Origin: Mucor racemosus
Taxonomy: Eukaryota; Mucoromycota; Mucoromycetes; Mucorales; Mucoraceae
Length of the DNA stretch: 64,000 nt
Direction: 5' to 3'
Assembly (NCBI GenBank): GCA_027405735.1
Contig: JAPEHQ010000009.1
Location: 434,001 to 498,000 of the forward strand
Shown here: positions 35,796 to 47,836 of the stretch, piece after piece
Layout of the letters: each line of letters starts with the position of its first letter
Numbering within the stretch: position 1 is the stretch's first letter
The notes under the pieces: model-generated
Database searches by the model: none
What the model was told of the DNA's origin: nothing
The model's input: only the letters and a program-made list of their open reading frames with translations
Translations under genes and position numbers: made by a program

Positions 35796-37142
35796 TATCC
35801 TGAAATATTTTACTTTTTGTAGTTAGTATTAATCTTTTAGTGCTAATGCTTCAAATTTTTACATGTATTTCATTGCTAAAAGTTAAAAATTTTGAGGCTT
35901 CATATCTCTACGAAACATTAAGCTATATTAACAACTTCTAATGATGATAAAACTTACTTGTTTTGCAGCGCTCTATAAAATATGCTAGTATAAAAATATT
36001 CTGGGCATTTTTATTTTTATTTTTTCATTTTTTGACATTTTTGTAATAAACTTCAAAATATTGGCTAAATCAAGCAACTCTTTTTTTACATTCACGTCAT
36101 TAAGAGTGTTAAGCTCTCTCGGACCCAATTCCATTTTTTTCAAAATATTGATTTTTTGTGGAGATATCCTCAAAAACGTGTACAAAAAGATATCTTCGTT
36201 ATTTATCGAGACTTTGTAAATTAAAATCAACGTAAAAAGTACCGCTTATTAGAATGAATTAAATATGGGTTTATATAGTTATTGGAATTGTGTGATAAGG
36301 TCTAATGGACAGAGATCCATTAGATGTGACAATAGATATTATTATTAATGTGTATGGATATAACAACATGTTATGTTTCAGTGGTAATATTGCTATAATA
36401 AGTTATGTTTCATTATTAGTTCCTGGGTGACAGGAACCAGTTACTGGATAGATAAGATCTGCTAAATTTGTCGGAGATCTTCTATATATTGAATGTTGTA
36501 ATTCTGACAGATCACTTTGTTTTTAGCTTCAATTTTTCCCCTGTATACCCTCATCCCAAATTCTGAATTTGAAATTTTTTTGACATAAATCTGGTTTCCT
36601 ATACGAAGAATGCAGTTAGAAGGCTCAGCAATAATTCAATTGATAGATAATTTTGTTGCCCACGATTTTCATTATCTATATTTAAAATATGCTTATAAAA
36701 AATGATATGTATCTTCAAAAAACCTCCAAAATTTCAATTACATTTTGCGCAAAATTTAATGCAAAACACTTGTCTGAATTTTATTTAAATGAATGCAGAA
36801 TTCAAAACTGTGCAAAAACCATTTAATACGCTAGGTTTACTTACCTAGCAGTTCATGAGCTATTAACCGATTCTATTTTTTGAATCATTTTTTGATCGAT
36901 TTTACAACAAATTAATTTTGGAACTCAGTTATCATAATCTGTATGCTGTAATGTGAACTATTATTTTGATTATCTCAACGAAAATCAATATTTTTTCGAT
37001 GGAATAAAAAATACAGAGTAGCATTCAGTTGGGTCTATCTTATAAATACAAAAAAATTACACTTCCATTTATGTGCCCAACCTCTTAAAATCGATTTTAA
37101 GTCAATTTTGGTCAGTATTAGACCAGTGCATTTATATTCTGG
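35796..37142 (+). repeat. Repeat R2, copy 3, 5'-truncated and interrupted
   Basis: R2 sequence begins abruptly at the MITE boundary (TATCCTGAAATATT) and runs to the right end near 37140 (TTTATATTCTGG). About 310 bp with no counterpart in copies 1, 2 or 4 interrupt it at about 36195-36515. The central minus-strand frame is broken by this insert. The right end lies about 300 bp from the OMA1 stop codon. Confidence 0.82.
36195..36515 (-). mobile_element. Insertion in R2 copy 3, probable LTR remnant
   Basis: Read on the minus strand it begins near TGTCAGAATTACAACATTC, a start seen in many Copia-type LTRs. It holds CTATATAAACCC and ends near TTTTAATTTACA. An AACAAAGT/TACAAAGT similarity exists at the two borders, but no exact 5-bp target duplication was found, so its nature and ends remain uncertain. 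Confidence 0.4.
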
Positions 37143-37446
37143 ATCGAAAGTATAGCTAGAATTCTAGAATCAAGCGAGATATTCCAAATAAAAGCTAACC
37201 GTCCTACACGTATTATACCGCTCGTTTGCGATCATTATTGTTTGCGTATTAACAAATACATCAAGAAAGTCCTTTGAAAAACTGATGAGTACATACTTAC
37301 TAGAACTTTTTTCTCCTCCTGTTATTGATTCTTCAACTTTCTCAATATATATATTATATTTAACGCCATATAAGTCAGTAAAAGACCAAATAATCAACAG
37401 TAGCATCGGATATCTTGCAACAATGTTTATTAAGTAATACTCTAAT

Positions 37447-38722
37447 CTACCAGCGAGCCCAGGTATCTCTAAATTGATCTGCAAAGGAGTGCATTTCACT
37501 AGAACAATCACTTTGTGCGCGTTTCTCCATGGCTGCAGGTAACTAATAACAAACACAGTCAATACAAGAAGCAATTCATAAATACAGCCGCTAATTTACC
37601 TCTTTTGTGAGAAATTGAATACGATTTTTATGGCTAGGATGAGTACTAGCAAATTGTGGAATATCAACGTCTCCAACAGCTTCCATTCTCTTCCAAACAT
37701 TGATAGCCTCTCTTGGGTCAAAGCAAGCCAATGCCATTAATTGCAGACCGATTTTATCTGCTTCAGTCTCACATTTTCTTGAGAATGGCTTCATCATCAA
37801 AAAGTTTGTTGAGAATCTGTTAAATACAAAAGATGGGTCAATGCCCAAAAATACGAGCGTAAATTGTAATGCTAGCAAAAGTTTGGCAAAACTAAGTTTC
37901 TCGGCACTGTGTCGAGCTAACTGATGAGAAATTTCGTGCCCTAAAACAGCAGCCATACCATCTATAATCGATTTGTTATTAATACACGACATTTGGCTAT
38001 CCTTCTTTCAACTTGCCTTCATTTTCAACAACAGGTAAAATACCGGTAAATACAAATACCTTTCCACCGGGTAAAACAAAGGCGCTGTTTTTAGACACAT
38101 TATGAGTTATTTATGCCAGATCACCCAATTTATAGTAAAACTTACTTTCTCTCAGGAGAATCAACAACATAAAATTCCCATTTCATATTTTCCATGCCTG
38201 ATACATGAACTAGTCGTTTAGCTACTCGCTTTACAAATAAACTATAAGGATGATTGGCAGGCAAAATACGTCTACCATATTGATGCATCACTTCCTTGTA
38301 TGCTTCTATAGCCATAGCTTTATGTATACATTATTAGTACAATTATACAATGTCCTTTTTTTGTCGACCTCTCTACCTTCTTCTTGTCGAGGAGTAACAT
38401 TTATAAACCGAGTTCTACCACTAATTGGCACTTTTTCCAAATGACTCACATAATAGCCTCCATAAATAACAGTTCCAGTACCTATAAATACCCAGACTCT
38501 CTTTGACACGTAGAATGGAATTTTTTGATTGTGTTGAAATCGAGTATATCCATCTGAAATTTGCGTAGTAGGAGGTCTATATTTGATAGGTGGGAAACGC
38601 GATGGAGTTGCATAGTTCCGAGTTTGCTTCAGCATCATTTGAGGAACTTGCGTAGCTGGACGTACTGCATGATTGATATGCCGTAAGAATGCATTTCTGC
38701 AGATACCTAAAGCGGCTGACAT
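37447..38722 (-). CDS. OMA1: Mitochondrial metalloendopeptidase OMA1 (M48 family)
   Basis: Exons 38377-38722, 38146-38317, 38017-38084, 37600-37961 and 37447-37542 give 347 residues, close to yeast Oma1 (345). OMA1 is an inner-membrane quality-control protease that cleaves Cox1-related substrates in yeast and OPA1 in animals. The first 40 residues are basic and lack acids, a likely mitochondrial presequence. A single membrane segment lies at about 76-92. NAFVLPGGKVFVFTGILP precedes the zinc site HEISH (204-208), with the third ligand in CETEADKIG. The last exon ends LPAAMEKRAQSDCSSEMHSF, then DTWARW and a stop. The intron at 37962-38016 uses a GC-AG pair (AG then GCAAGT). The divergent CBS gene lies 605 bp away. 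Confidence 0.94.
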
Positions 38723-39327
38723 GTTGATGTTTTACTTAAATTTGTGGAGAAACAAAAAATGACTACGGTGGTGAATAAATATGCGCTTGGGTTACATATA
38801 TATTATTAGCATGTACGTCACGTAAAACCTTCTAATGCTCATGATATTGAACTATATCCCTCATAAAAATAAGGTAATGATGTCAATAACCTTGCAATAA
38901 AGACTATTATTTAGTTAAAACAAAGGCCAATTATGACAAATTCGTGTGAACTTGCTTATATAATATTTGGCAAGGCATATCAGATCACAAAATTATATGA
39001 TTAAATTTATGCAAAATGTCAATCAATTGCTAGACAACTAATTCAATTCATGCAAGGGGTAAATTATCAAATCAAACAGCTGTCAACAGCTTTATGCACA
39101 GTATAGCAGGTCTATAACCAGTATTAAACGAGTACAATGTTGCATTTGATCCTTCTTTCAACAAATGAAACCATTTACTACTTCCAAATGAAGTAATATG
39201 ATTGGCTATCTACATGGCTCCATGATGTAAGTGGTGAGAACTGGACATACAAACAAGGCAAAACAAAAAGATAATTTCCTTTTTTCTTCTCTTTTCACAC
39301 ATAACAATATATTAACCACTACAAAAA
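38723..39327. promoter_or_regulatory. Divergent intergenic region between OMA1 and the CBS-protein gene
   Basis: About 600 bp between two start codons, with no supported gene. Short upstream ATGs occur before the CBS start, for example near 39166 and 39200, and could act as upstream open frames if transcription begins early. No binding site was assigned. Confidence 0.5.
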
Positions 39328-40933
39328 ATGGCACACAGGGAGGGAATTACAACAACACCAAGCGATTGGACCATGGTGAAAGCATCTTCATTAATCAAAG
39401 ACCAAGAAGTGATTACCATGTAAGTAATCTATACCCTAACGCGTTAGACAAAACAACTGATAAGACATTTTTATGTAGCGAGGGTTCATTACCGGTAGAA
39501 GAAGCCTGTAATGTTCTCATTAATAATAATATATCTTCTGCACCTGTTTATGATGCGCAAGTAAAGGAAGTTTCAGAAACATCCATTGTGCATGCTCGTT
39601 CTTATGTGGGCATGTTTGATTATGGAGATGTTATTGCTTATATTTTGCTCGTTCTTCAGAATATGCCACCACCTGGTGATGAAGGGGAGGAATCAGATAG
39701 TCAAGCAAGAGAAAATTTAACCTTTGAAATTAAAGATATTGTTCGTCGTGCCTTGGAGGGAGAAGACGTACCCGTCAAATTAGCTAGTGGTAAATTTTTG
39801 CATAAATTTTAATTTTGATCAATCATTAATTTGTTTTTTTTCTAACAACAGATCTCTCACAAAAGAATCCATTCTATTCTATTATGCCCGAGGCAACATT
39901 ATTGTCAGCTGTTGAGGAATTTGCTTATGGAACTCATAGAGGTAATGTATTTCTGGTTTATTGTAGTACAATAGATATGTTTTACGGTTATAAGTTTAAC
40001 ATGGTAAATTGCTTTAGTTTGTGTATTAAATCCTGATGGCAGTATCAAGGTAAGCTCTTTATTTATTTGATTTATATACCACTATTAAATCCTTGGGTTT
40101 AGGGTATTTTGTCTCAATCCACAGTAGCAAAATATATCTTTGATAATCAACGACACTTTCCTGATATTGAATGCATGATGAATAAAACGGTGAGTTTTTT
40201 CTTCTTTTTAGGCATACCCTACGATCAAAAGATTAAACTTTAATTTAGTTGCGTCAATTAGGTCTTGGTGTATCTGATGTAATTGCAGTAAATGCTGATT
40301 CTCCTGTACTTGATGCGCTTGCATTGATGAGTAAGATTATATGAAAGCAAGTATTTGGGATTTTATTAACATTATGTCTATAGGTAAACATGGTATATCA
40401 TCTGTAGCTGTTCTAGGTCATATGGGAGTTGTCCTTGGTAATATTAGTATGACAGATGTGAAGGTAATTTCAATCTAAAACGCACTTACATAATGCGCAT
40501 GTCTCAGTTATATTAATAATATATCGATTAATGTAATTCCTTTTTTTTCTTGTGCTTCAAACTAACTTGTTTTTCGCATTTCTAGCATGTTATGAAGAGT
40601 TATAGACATCAATTATTATGGAAAACTTGCTTCCAATTTGTAAGTTTGGTTCGTACGCAACAAGGCATTGATGATGGACAGGTATGTTGATATAGATTAC
40701 TTTCTCGGAGCATGTACCGATTATTATTATAGGACCGATTACCTGTGTTTGATGTCCGTTTGGATACTACTTTGGGATTCGCTGTAGCCAAATTGCTGGC
40801 CACAAAATCTCACCGTGTATGGGTCATTGATGAGAGAGAAAGAGCTATTGGAGTTGTGTCAATTACAGATGTTATGCGAGCTATTGCTTCAAGTGCAGGT
40901 GTAGAAATTAAACCCCAAAGTAGACAAGATTAG
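39328..40933 (+). CDS. Four-CBS-domain protein, AMPK-gamma/SNF4-like
   Basis: Nine exons (39328-39419, 39479-39789, 39852-39941, 40018-40049, 40103-40189, 40249-40330, 40384-40463, 40586-40681, 40733-40933) give 356 residues. CBS pairs bind adenine nucleotides and regulate partner proteins. CBS1 includes LPVEEACNVLINNNISSAPV and YVGMFDYGDVIAYIL. CBS2 has ATLLSAVEEFAYGTHRVCVL. CBS3 has SPVLDALALMSKHGISSVAV and NISMTDVKHVM. CBS4 has TTLGFAVAKLLATKSHRVWV and GVVSITDVMRAIAS. The number and spacing of repeats fit gamma subunits of SNF1/AMPK. The protein could also be a distinct fungal CBS protein, since the gamma signature residues cannot be verified without an alignment. The ATG at 39328 is chosen because it gives WTMVKASSLIKDQEVITIEG right before CBS1. 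Confidence 0.82.
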
Positions 40934-41346
40934 CTGTAATAAAAAAAATTGTTTCTACATCATTGTATGGTTTTTTGTTGTTTTAATTAGAAACTATTGT
41001 CAATATGAACCCAGTCTCTCCTGTGAATTATATTTCTATATCTGATTCGATCAATTTTATATTTCACCCACACTGTGGCGATAAATCTATTATCTCTTTT
41101 TCTCTCTCTTTTTTTCTTTTATAATTTTCATTCCCTCTTTCGCTTTGATATATATATAAAATATTGGGTTTAATCAATTCCAAGCAGTAAAAAAAAAAAA
41201 AAAAAAAGAGCTGTTATTATATACCCTATTTATCACCATAGAAACAGATTTGATTTTATATATTATAGATATAAAATACCAACTTGAAATCAAAATATTA
41301 TTGTAGAAATCTTAAAATATCCAATCTGTCAATATTCAAGAAACAT

Positions 41347-43534
41347 ATGGAGGGTGGTGGTTTGTTCTCCCTTAGAACAAAATCTTTGAGTGGTAGCAAA
41401 CGAATAAAAATCAGCAGAGCATGCGATGAATGTCGAAAAAGAAAGGTATTTGGATAATAAAAAATTTTCTGTTTATATTGCTTGTTGAAATTGAATTTTT
41501 TCGTAGGTAAAATGCGATGGAGTTCAACCTTGTGGTCGATGTAGAAAATCCAATGCAGAATGTGTATTTGCTAAATTACCACCAAAAAGAGGTCCACCAA
41601 AACAATACATGGAAAATTTAGAGAATAGACTTCAACGCGTTGAAAAAGCCCTTAAATCATTGTCAAATCCTATTAAAAAAATGTTTAATGAACAACAACA
41701 GTCAGAATGTCACGAGCAAGCACCAATTTCTCTAGATGGTAAAACAATAAATGAATTAAAAATTCTTTTCAAAACATCTATTAACACCCAAAATAATAGT
41801 GTCAAATACTGTTTCTTACTCAGCACCATATACCTCAGACATGAACTTTTCCAATATAGATCGATTCACTATAAATGAAATTGGCCAAGCTATTTATGTC
41901 AATGATTTAAAAGAACGTATTGATCGTATACCCAATATACAACAACTACAAGATCATAGCAATGATACCCTATCTGAAGTTGCCTCTGTATCTGATCAAT
42001 CAGTTACTACGACTTCAATTGAATTACCAATTCCAGATCATTTATCCTCTAAAAACTTAATCATGGAGCTACAGCCACTTACTGAAATCTATTTTGATCA
42101 TGTTCATAAATATGTTCCAATGATACACAAACCCTCCTTTTTGAAACAAATGCATAGTTCAACGAATCCACCTTCAAGATTACTACTTTATGCCATGTGT
42201 GCTGTTGCTTCAAGATGGTCTCCAGATCATATTGCAATTGCAAATATTATGATACCCCCGGGATATACCTTTTACCAAAGAGCGCTCGATTTACTAGATG
42301 ATTTCATTGATTCTCCTCGAATTGCTACTGTTCAGGCCCTTATTTTATTAGTGAAATATCAAGAATATTATCAACGTTCAGGATATTTTCACAGATCATA
42401 TACATATTTACGTATGGCATGTCAAATGTGTTGTGATCTCGGTTTAAATCAATTGGATGGTGATTCATACGACATTGAAGCAAAGCGTAGAACGTTTTGG
42501 GTTACTTTTATGTATGATCTTTTATCGAGTATTGAACAGGGGCATACTACTTATTTTGACGTGCATAAATGTGCTACAGGATTTCCTTTGGTGACAGGTG
42601 AGGAAGGTCCGGCATTGGAGGAGTTGATCACCAATCAAAATATCTTTATTCAGTTGGGTAAAGTGTTATCTGATATCTATGCCATGTCTCGAAGAATCTA
42701 TACTAGACAACAGGCTCAAGGAAACACTAGGTCGGATGATCAAGTGATTGAAGAACAAGCAAGATTATTTTCATTACATACACATTTGGAGAACTTTTTA
42801 TACGAAGTACCTCCTTCATTGATTTATCCTCCAACTCAAGATGTAGAGAATTATCCTGTCGAAAAACAACCGATTGGCGATCCTATTATTGGATTTTTAC
42901 ATATAACTTATCATTTCAGTGTTATATTACTACATCGAGCCTATTCAACTCATCCACCTCCTGAAACCGAGTATAAATTTGTTACCTATCCACATAGAAA
43001 GTTGTGTGCAATATCTGCATCCAATATAACAGGTATTTCAGAGGTTTTATTGGAAACGTTTTCAAAATATACATTTAGTTACCCTACAAGAGGTGTTCAG
43101 CATACCATTCATTGCTTAGCAATGGCTTCTACTATCCACAAGTATGAAATGGCACATGCTGAAGATGAATCCATGAGAGAATCAGCTCGTTTACAATACA
43201 TGTTGTCTGTTGATATCATTCAAAAGCTATCTAGTCAATCGCCTTCAGCAGAATTCTCAAAATATTACAATCATCAATCAACAATCGCTGAAAAACGAAT
43301 GTCTGCTCCTGTACCTCATCACCATCATCAACCTCAACAGCAGCTTAACATGTATATACAACCAGAGAAATCTAAAGTTCGAAGAAATACTTTATCTTCT
43401 GCTCCTATTTCAATTAATGAATCTACTGCCTTATATCAATCAAGCGCATCTATTACAGATCCTTCTCAATTGGCATCTTTGATGGTTCAACAAGAATATA
43501 CAAATTCTCAACAACAACAAAAATACAACTACCC

Positions 43535-43591
<57 letters not shown>

Positions 43592-44465
43592 GCCGTCAAA
43601 ATCACATCAATGGCAAACATCTGAAGATGTTCAGTTACAAAAAAATTCACCTCAACCATATCAACCGCAACAAATCCCAATTACAAATTGGAATCCACAA
43701 TCTCAACAACAATCTTCATCGCAACATTCATCTCCTCAACAACCACAACTACAAATTCCATCTCAACAACCATCTCCTCAAGATCAATCTCCAATGTATT
43801 ATACCAATAAAAGCACGTTTGATACACCAATGTATTCTAATAACCAAGCAGATATGATGTTATCATCAAATCAACCACCAGAATATCTTTCCGCTGTAAC
43901 ACCTACTAGTGGTGATACTGTCGTATCTTGTCCTTCAGATAACGGGGGAGGAGGTAGAATGCGTCGTCATACATTTTCCAATTCACCTCATCAACAACAA
44001 CAACAACAACAACAACAGCATCATCATCAAGAAGGTTACTATTCTCCCAATGTTACTGAACCGATCATGATGATGCAAAATAAAATGATAATGCCAAATG
44101 ATAAACAAGCAAACTATAATGCAATGGTTTCACCTATTACTGCTGGTATGGGAATGATGATGACACCATCTAGAGATGAAGACGCTATTATGATGGATCC
44201 TAATTCTGTTACGGCCGCTGCTATGGTTGCTGCTGTTGCTGCTTCTTCTTCAACGGCCGTTAATAACACTTCTCCTGGCATACCATCTCACCACCCTCAT
44301 CATCATCTTCATCATCCGTATGATCCTACATCTGGTATGAGTCAATTATATCTGACTGATGATCAACATCAACATCAACAACAACAGCAACAGATTTCTT
44401 GGGAAGGATCTCTTATTTCGGATTCGGGAAGTGTGCAAAGAAGTGAAGGTCATGTAATGAAGTAG
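41347..44465 (+). CDS. Zn2Cys6 transcription factor with fungal-specific domain and long Gln/His-rich tail
   Basis: Exons 41347-41445, 41507-41738 and 41800-44465 give 998 residues. The DNA-binding domain is CDECRKRKVKCDGVQPCGRC with a following CVF, interrupted by intron 1 as often in this family. A coiled-coil helix for dimer formation follows (YMENLENRLQRVEKALK). A middle homology (Fungal_trans, PF04082-type) domain begins near LTEIYFDHVHKYVPMIHKP and includes RSYTYLRMACQMCCDLGLN and RRTFWVTFMYDLLS. The last 450 residues are low-complexity: glutamine runs at 43537-43590 and 43992-44016, histidine clusters and an alanine run, a probable activation region. Intron 2 (41739-41799) is required to join the frames. 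The regulated pathway cannot be inferred. Confidence 0.92.
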
Positions 44466-45873
44466 AATATGCATTAATAAATTGTTTCTCCCCTTTTTCA
44501 TTTTTGAACAAATTTTTCGCTTTTCTGAAGCCAAATGCGGTCAAAGTGTGTTTGAAAAACATTGTAGTAAACGGACCCTATTCAAATAATTCAATGTTGT
44601 AATTAAATCAATGTATTTCAACAAACTGTCCACCAAAAACTGACAAATTCACTGTGAAACTGCATTGAACCTCAGACCCCAAAAAGGGATATTTATCAAA
44701 AATTAGCATTTAATGCAATTTGACAGACGATATTCGCATTTTTTTATGAAATGAATGCAAGTCTATGAATTTGATACTTCTTGAGGACCTATTAATATCC
44801 TTTTATCTGTCAAAACTACTTGTCAGGGCTATTTTTTATCATATGAAAAACTTGTTGTCAAAGCTTAGAAATTTCAAATACCGACTTTCGCATTCGTTGA
44901 ATCAGGACGAAAAAAAATGCAAAATTTGATTTTCTTAATCTTCCTTTGCAAATTTCTCCAGAAATCACATAATAACAGTCCATAGCTTATTAATACATAT
45001 CGATGTGTTTTTGTAAGGCGAATCGAGGGATACTATTTATACATCGGTTAATACAAAATGGCATGAGAAAAGTAAGATTTTGTGATATTTAGTTTTTCGG
45101 CCAAAAGTCAAAAAAATAGTTGTGTAACACCCAAATAAACACTTTGAGAAGGTGCGGGACATCATTCTGGTCATTTAATGACAATATATACCTTAATAGA
45201 AAGTGTCATTTTTGAGCTGAAAAATTGAATTTTATCAATTTTGCGATTTTGGCCTTATAGATGCAAGGCAAAATTGATAGATTTTTATCGACAATGAAAA
45301 AATGAGTTATGGTGTCAACAAGTATCTACGCGATCCGAGGAAGTGTTCTGTCGCAGCCTGGGGCCACATAAAGGTCTAGATCCGTCAGAAATGAGCATTG
45401 AAAATGCCGCTTTTTTGGTATATTTAAGGGATTAAAGAATTGTTTCTCATCAACTAGACGCATTAGAGGAATGGAAAATAGCTTTACGTATACTTTAAAA
45501 GCGATATTATTATGTCTTATTTTTTAGATTGAGTATATAGTAATTTAATCCGAGTTTACAGATGGTTAAAATTGTTCGATTTGCACTGCAATTTCCTTAA
45601 ATCGAGTAATTTCGCTGCTGTATTAGGTTATTTATCTATAAAGTCATAATTAAATTCACTCAAGATAGGATGAATACCAAGTATGCAATACTCTTGATTG
45701 AATACATTTACTACTTTTAGCTGCCTTCCAATAAAATAGGTAAGAAAAGGCACAGCAAATTTCTCGAATCATTGGTCGCTTTTGTATACGGAGTCACTAC
45801 GTTTACCTTTCGCAATCTCCATCCATAACATATTTTCGTCTTTCCACTTGATCATCTTGAGTATATTTAAATA
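44466..45873. other. Intergenic region, nothing recognised
   Basis: About 1.4 kb of AT-rich DNA between the Zn2Cys6 gene and SF3B5. There is no open frame with domain features and no recognised structured RNA. The last 300 bp should hold the SF3B5 promoter. Confidence 0.55.
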
Positions 45874-46343
45874 ATGGTAAGTGTCGAGTAATACTTCAAG
45901 GTACATTCATTAACATGTATCTGTAGGATCGTCTCAACATCAACAGTCAAATTGAGCATTGTAAATATAGAAAAATTGTAATCATGATTCAGAAATACTA
46001 ATTTTTGTATACTACCATTCTAGTACAATCAAAATATGTCGGTACTGGACATGCCGATACTGTGAAATAGTAAGTTTGAGGTTATATCGATATGTATTAC
46101 AGATATTAACGATTTATTAGTGAATGGGCTACCAATCAATACAGAGATTCTCTTGCTTCATTCGCAGGTCATAATTCTATGCTTTCATACATTTCAGTAG
46201 CTCAAAATGAGTGCAAGGCTCGTGTTAAAATTAATTTATTGGAGGTTGGTTTAAATGTATATATTAATCATAGAATACTAATGATTTTTACATAGAAAAT
46301 GCTCCAACCTTGTGGTCCTCCTCCTGAAAAAGAAGATTTATAA
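45874..46343 (+). CDS. SF3B5: Splicing factor 3B subunit 5 (SF3B5/Ysf3)
   Basis: Five exons (45874-45876, 45927-45960, 46024-46069, 46121-46244, 46296-46343) give 84 residues; the human protein has 86. It is a small subunit of the SF3b complex in the U2 snRNP, which holds the branch-point duplex. The sequence includes SQIEHLQSKYVGTGHADTVK, YEWATNQYRDSLASFAGH, CKARVKINLLEKMLQPCGPP and an acidic end EKEDL. The first exon is only the ATG, followed at once by GTAAGT. None of this gene would appear as a long open frame. TRM7 starts 162 bp downstream on the same strand. Confidence 0.95.
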
Positions 46344-46505
46344 TAATTTTATGTACTAAATTCAATACAACTTGTAAATAAAAAGGCATTGATCATTGTT
46401 ACAATGAGGTTTTCTACTATGACTACTTTTCCTATGTCAAAATTCATCTCTTTTTTTGTTTTTTCAATTTACATATTGATCTTCATCTTGAAATAACATA
46501 ATAAT

Positions 46506-47681
46506 ATGGGTAAATCATCCAAAGATAAAAGAGATGTTGTATGTATTTTTTTTTAGTATCTTTGATACAATTGAAATGATAATAAACTCTGTTAACCATA
46601 GTACTATCGTCTCGCTAAAGAAGAAGGTTGGCGTGCTAGAAGTGCCTTCAAATTATTACAATTAGATGAAGAATTCAATTTTTTGCAAGGCGTTCAAAGA
46701 GCAGTGGATCTTTGTGCTGCACCAGGAAGTTGGTCTCAAGTACTTTCCAAGCGTTTGAGGTAAAATTAATGAACACATTGTTGGTTTTTACTTGATTAAT
46801 CAATCCTCCAATGCTTTTCATATAGTGAAAATCACAAGCAAACACCTGAAGAACCAGAGCCAAAGATTGTTGCTGTTGATTTACAAGCTATGGCACCTTT
46901 AGATGGTGTTATTCAACTTCAAGGTGATATTACTAAAAAGTCTACTGCCGAGAAAATCATTTCATATTTCGATGGTGGAATGGCAGATATTGTTATTTGT
47001 GATGGTGCCCCAGATGGTAAAAAAAAAAAAAAAAAATAGATGAATATCTCAACAAACATGTTTAGTAACCATTTCTGTTAGTTACTGGTCTTCATGATAT
47101 GGATGAATATATTCAAGCACAATTATTGCTTGCTGTAAGTTTAAATCTGGATTAATGCAAAAAATCAAATCCTAACCAAAGATAATACAGGCTCTCAACA
47201 TTACCACACATGTACTTCGTCCTGGAGGAACATTTGTTGCCAAAATTTTTAGAGGCAAAGACATTACATTACTGTATAGTCAACTTAAAATATTCTTCCC
47301 TACTGTTACATGCAGTAAACCTAGAAGTTCTCGTAATTCCAGTATTGAAGCATTTATTGTCTGTCAAAATTATCAACCTCCCACTGATTATACACCTACC
47401 ATGGCAAATCCTTTATTAGATTTACAATATGATGGCATGAATGAGTTGACTGGTCCTAATAGAACCATTGTTCCTTTTATTGCATGTGGTGATCTCAAGT
47501 AAGTAAGAACAAAAGAGACATAAGCATTGTATTAATACTTTTTTTTTATAGTGGTTATGATGCTGATAGAACTTACCCTTTAACATCATCTTATAAATCA
47601 CTCGATCCATTACAACCACCTATTACAGCACCTTATAAGACAGCTATGGAATTAAAGCGTAATAACTTTTATAACAAATAA
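46506..47681 (+). CDS. TRM7: tRNA (cytidine/guanosine-2'-O)-methyltransferase TRM7 (FTSJ1)
   Basis: Six exons (46506-46538, 46602-46759, 46826-47016, 47082-47134, 47191-47498, 47552-47681) give 290 residues. Trm7 methylates riboses 32 and 34 of the anticodon loop in several tRNAs with partner proteins. The start [20 protein letters not shown] and [15 protein letters not shown] carry the first catalytic lysine. [15 protein letters not shown] is the S-adenosylmethionine site. Further catalytic residues lie in [29 protein letters not shown] and [12 protein letters not shown], giving the K-D-K-E set of RrmJ-fold 2'-O-methyltransferases. The length fits the family (about 310). Confidence 0.95.
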
Positions 47682-47836
47682 AATATTAAAAAGATGAAAT
47701 GTTTATATATTTTGTTTCAAGAGGGAAAATTGGTTACTGTATATGTAATAAGAAGAGGAGAGAAAGCGAGATGATGATTTATATAATAGAATTATTGTGG
47801 TTGAACATGATTACCAGCAGTATTAAGCATAACACC

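Noticed and set aside
39231..39812. Single long first exon of the CBS gene starting at 39231
   Set aside because: The start would be GTG and the stretch 39420-39478 is a GT-AG intron; the ATG at 39328 gives a normal CBS1 lead-in.
43453..43680. Minus-strand polyvaline frame
   Set aside because: It is the antisense of the polyglutamine tract in the Zn2Cys6 gene.
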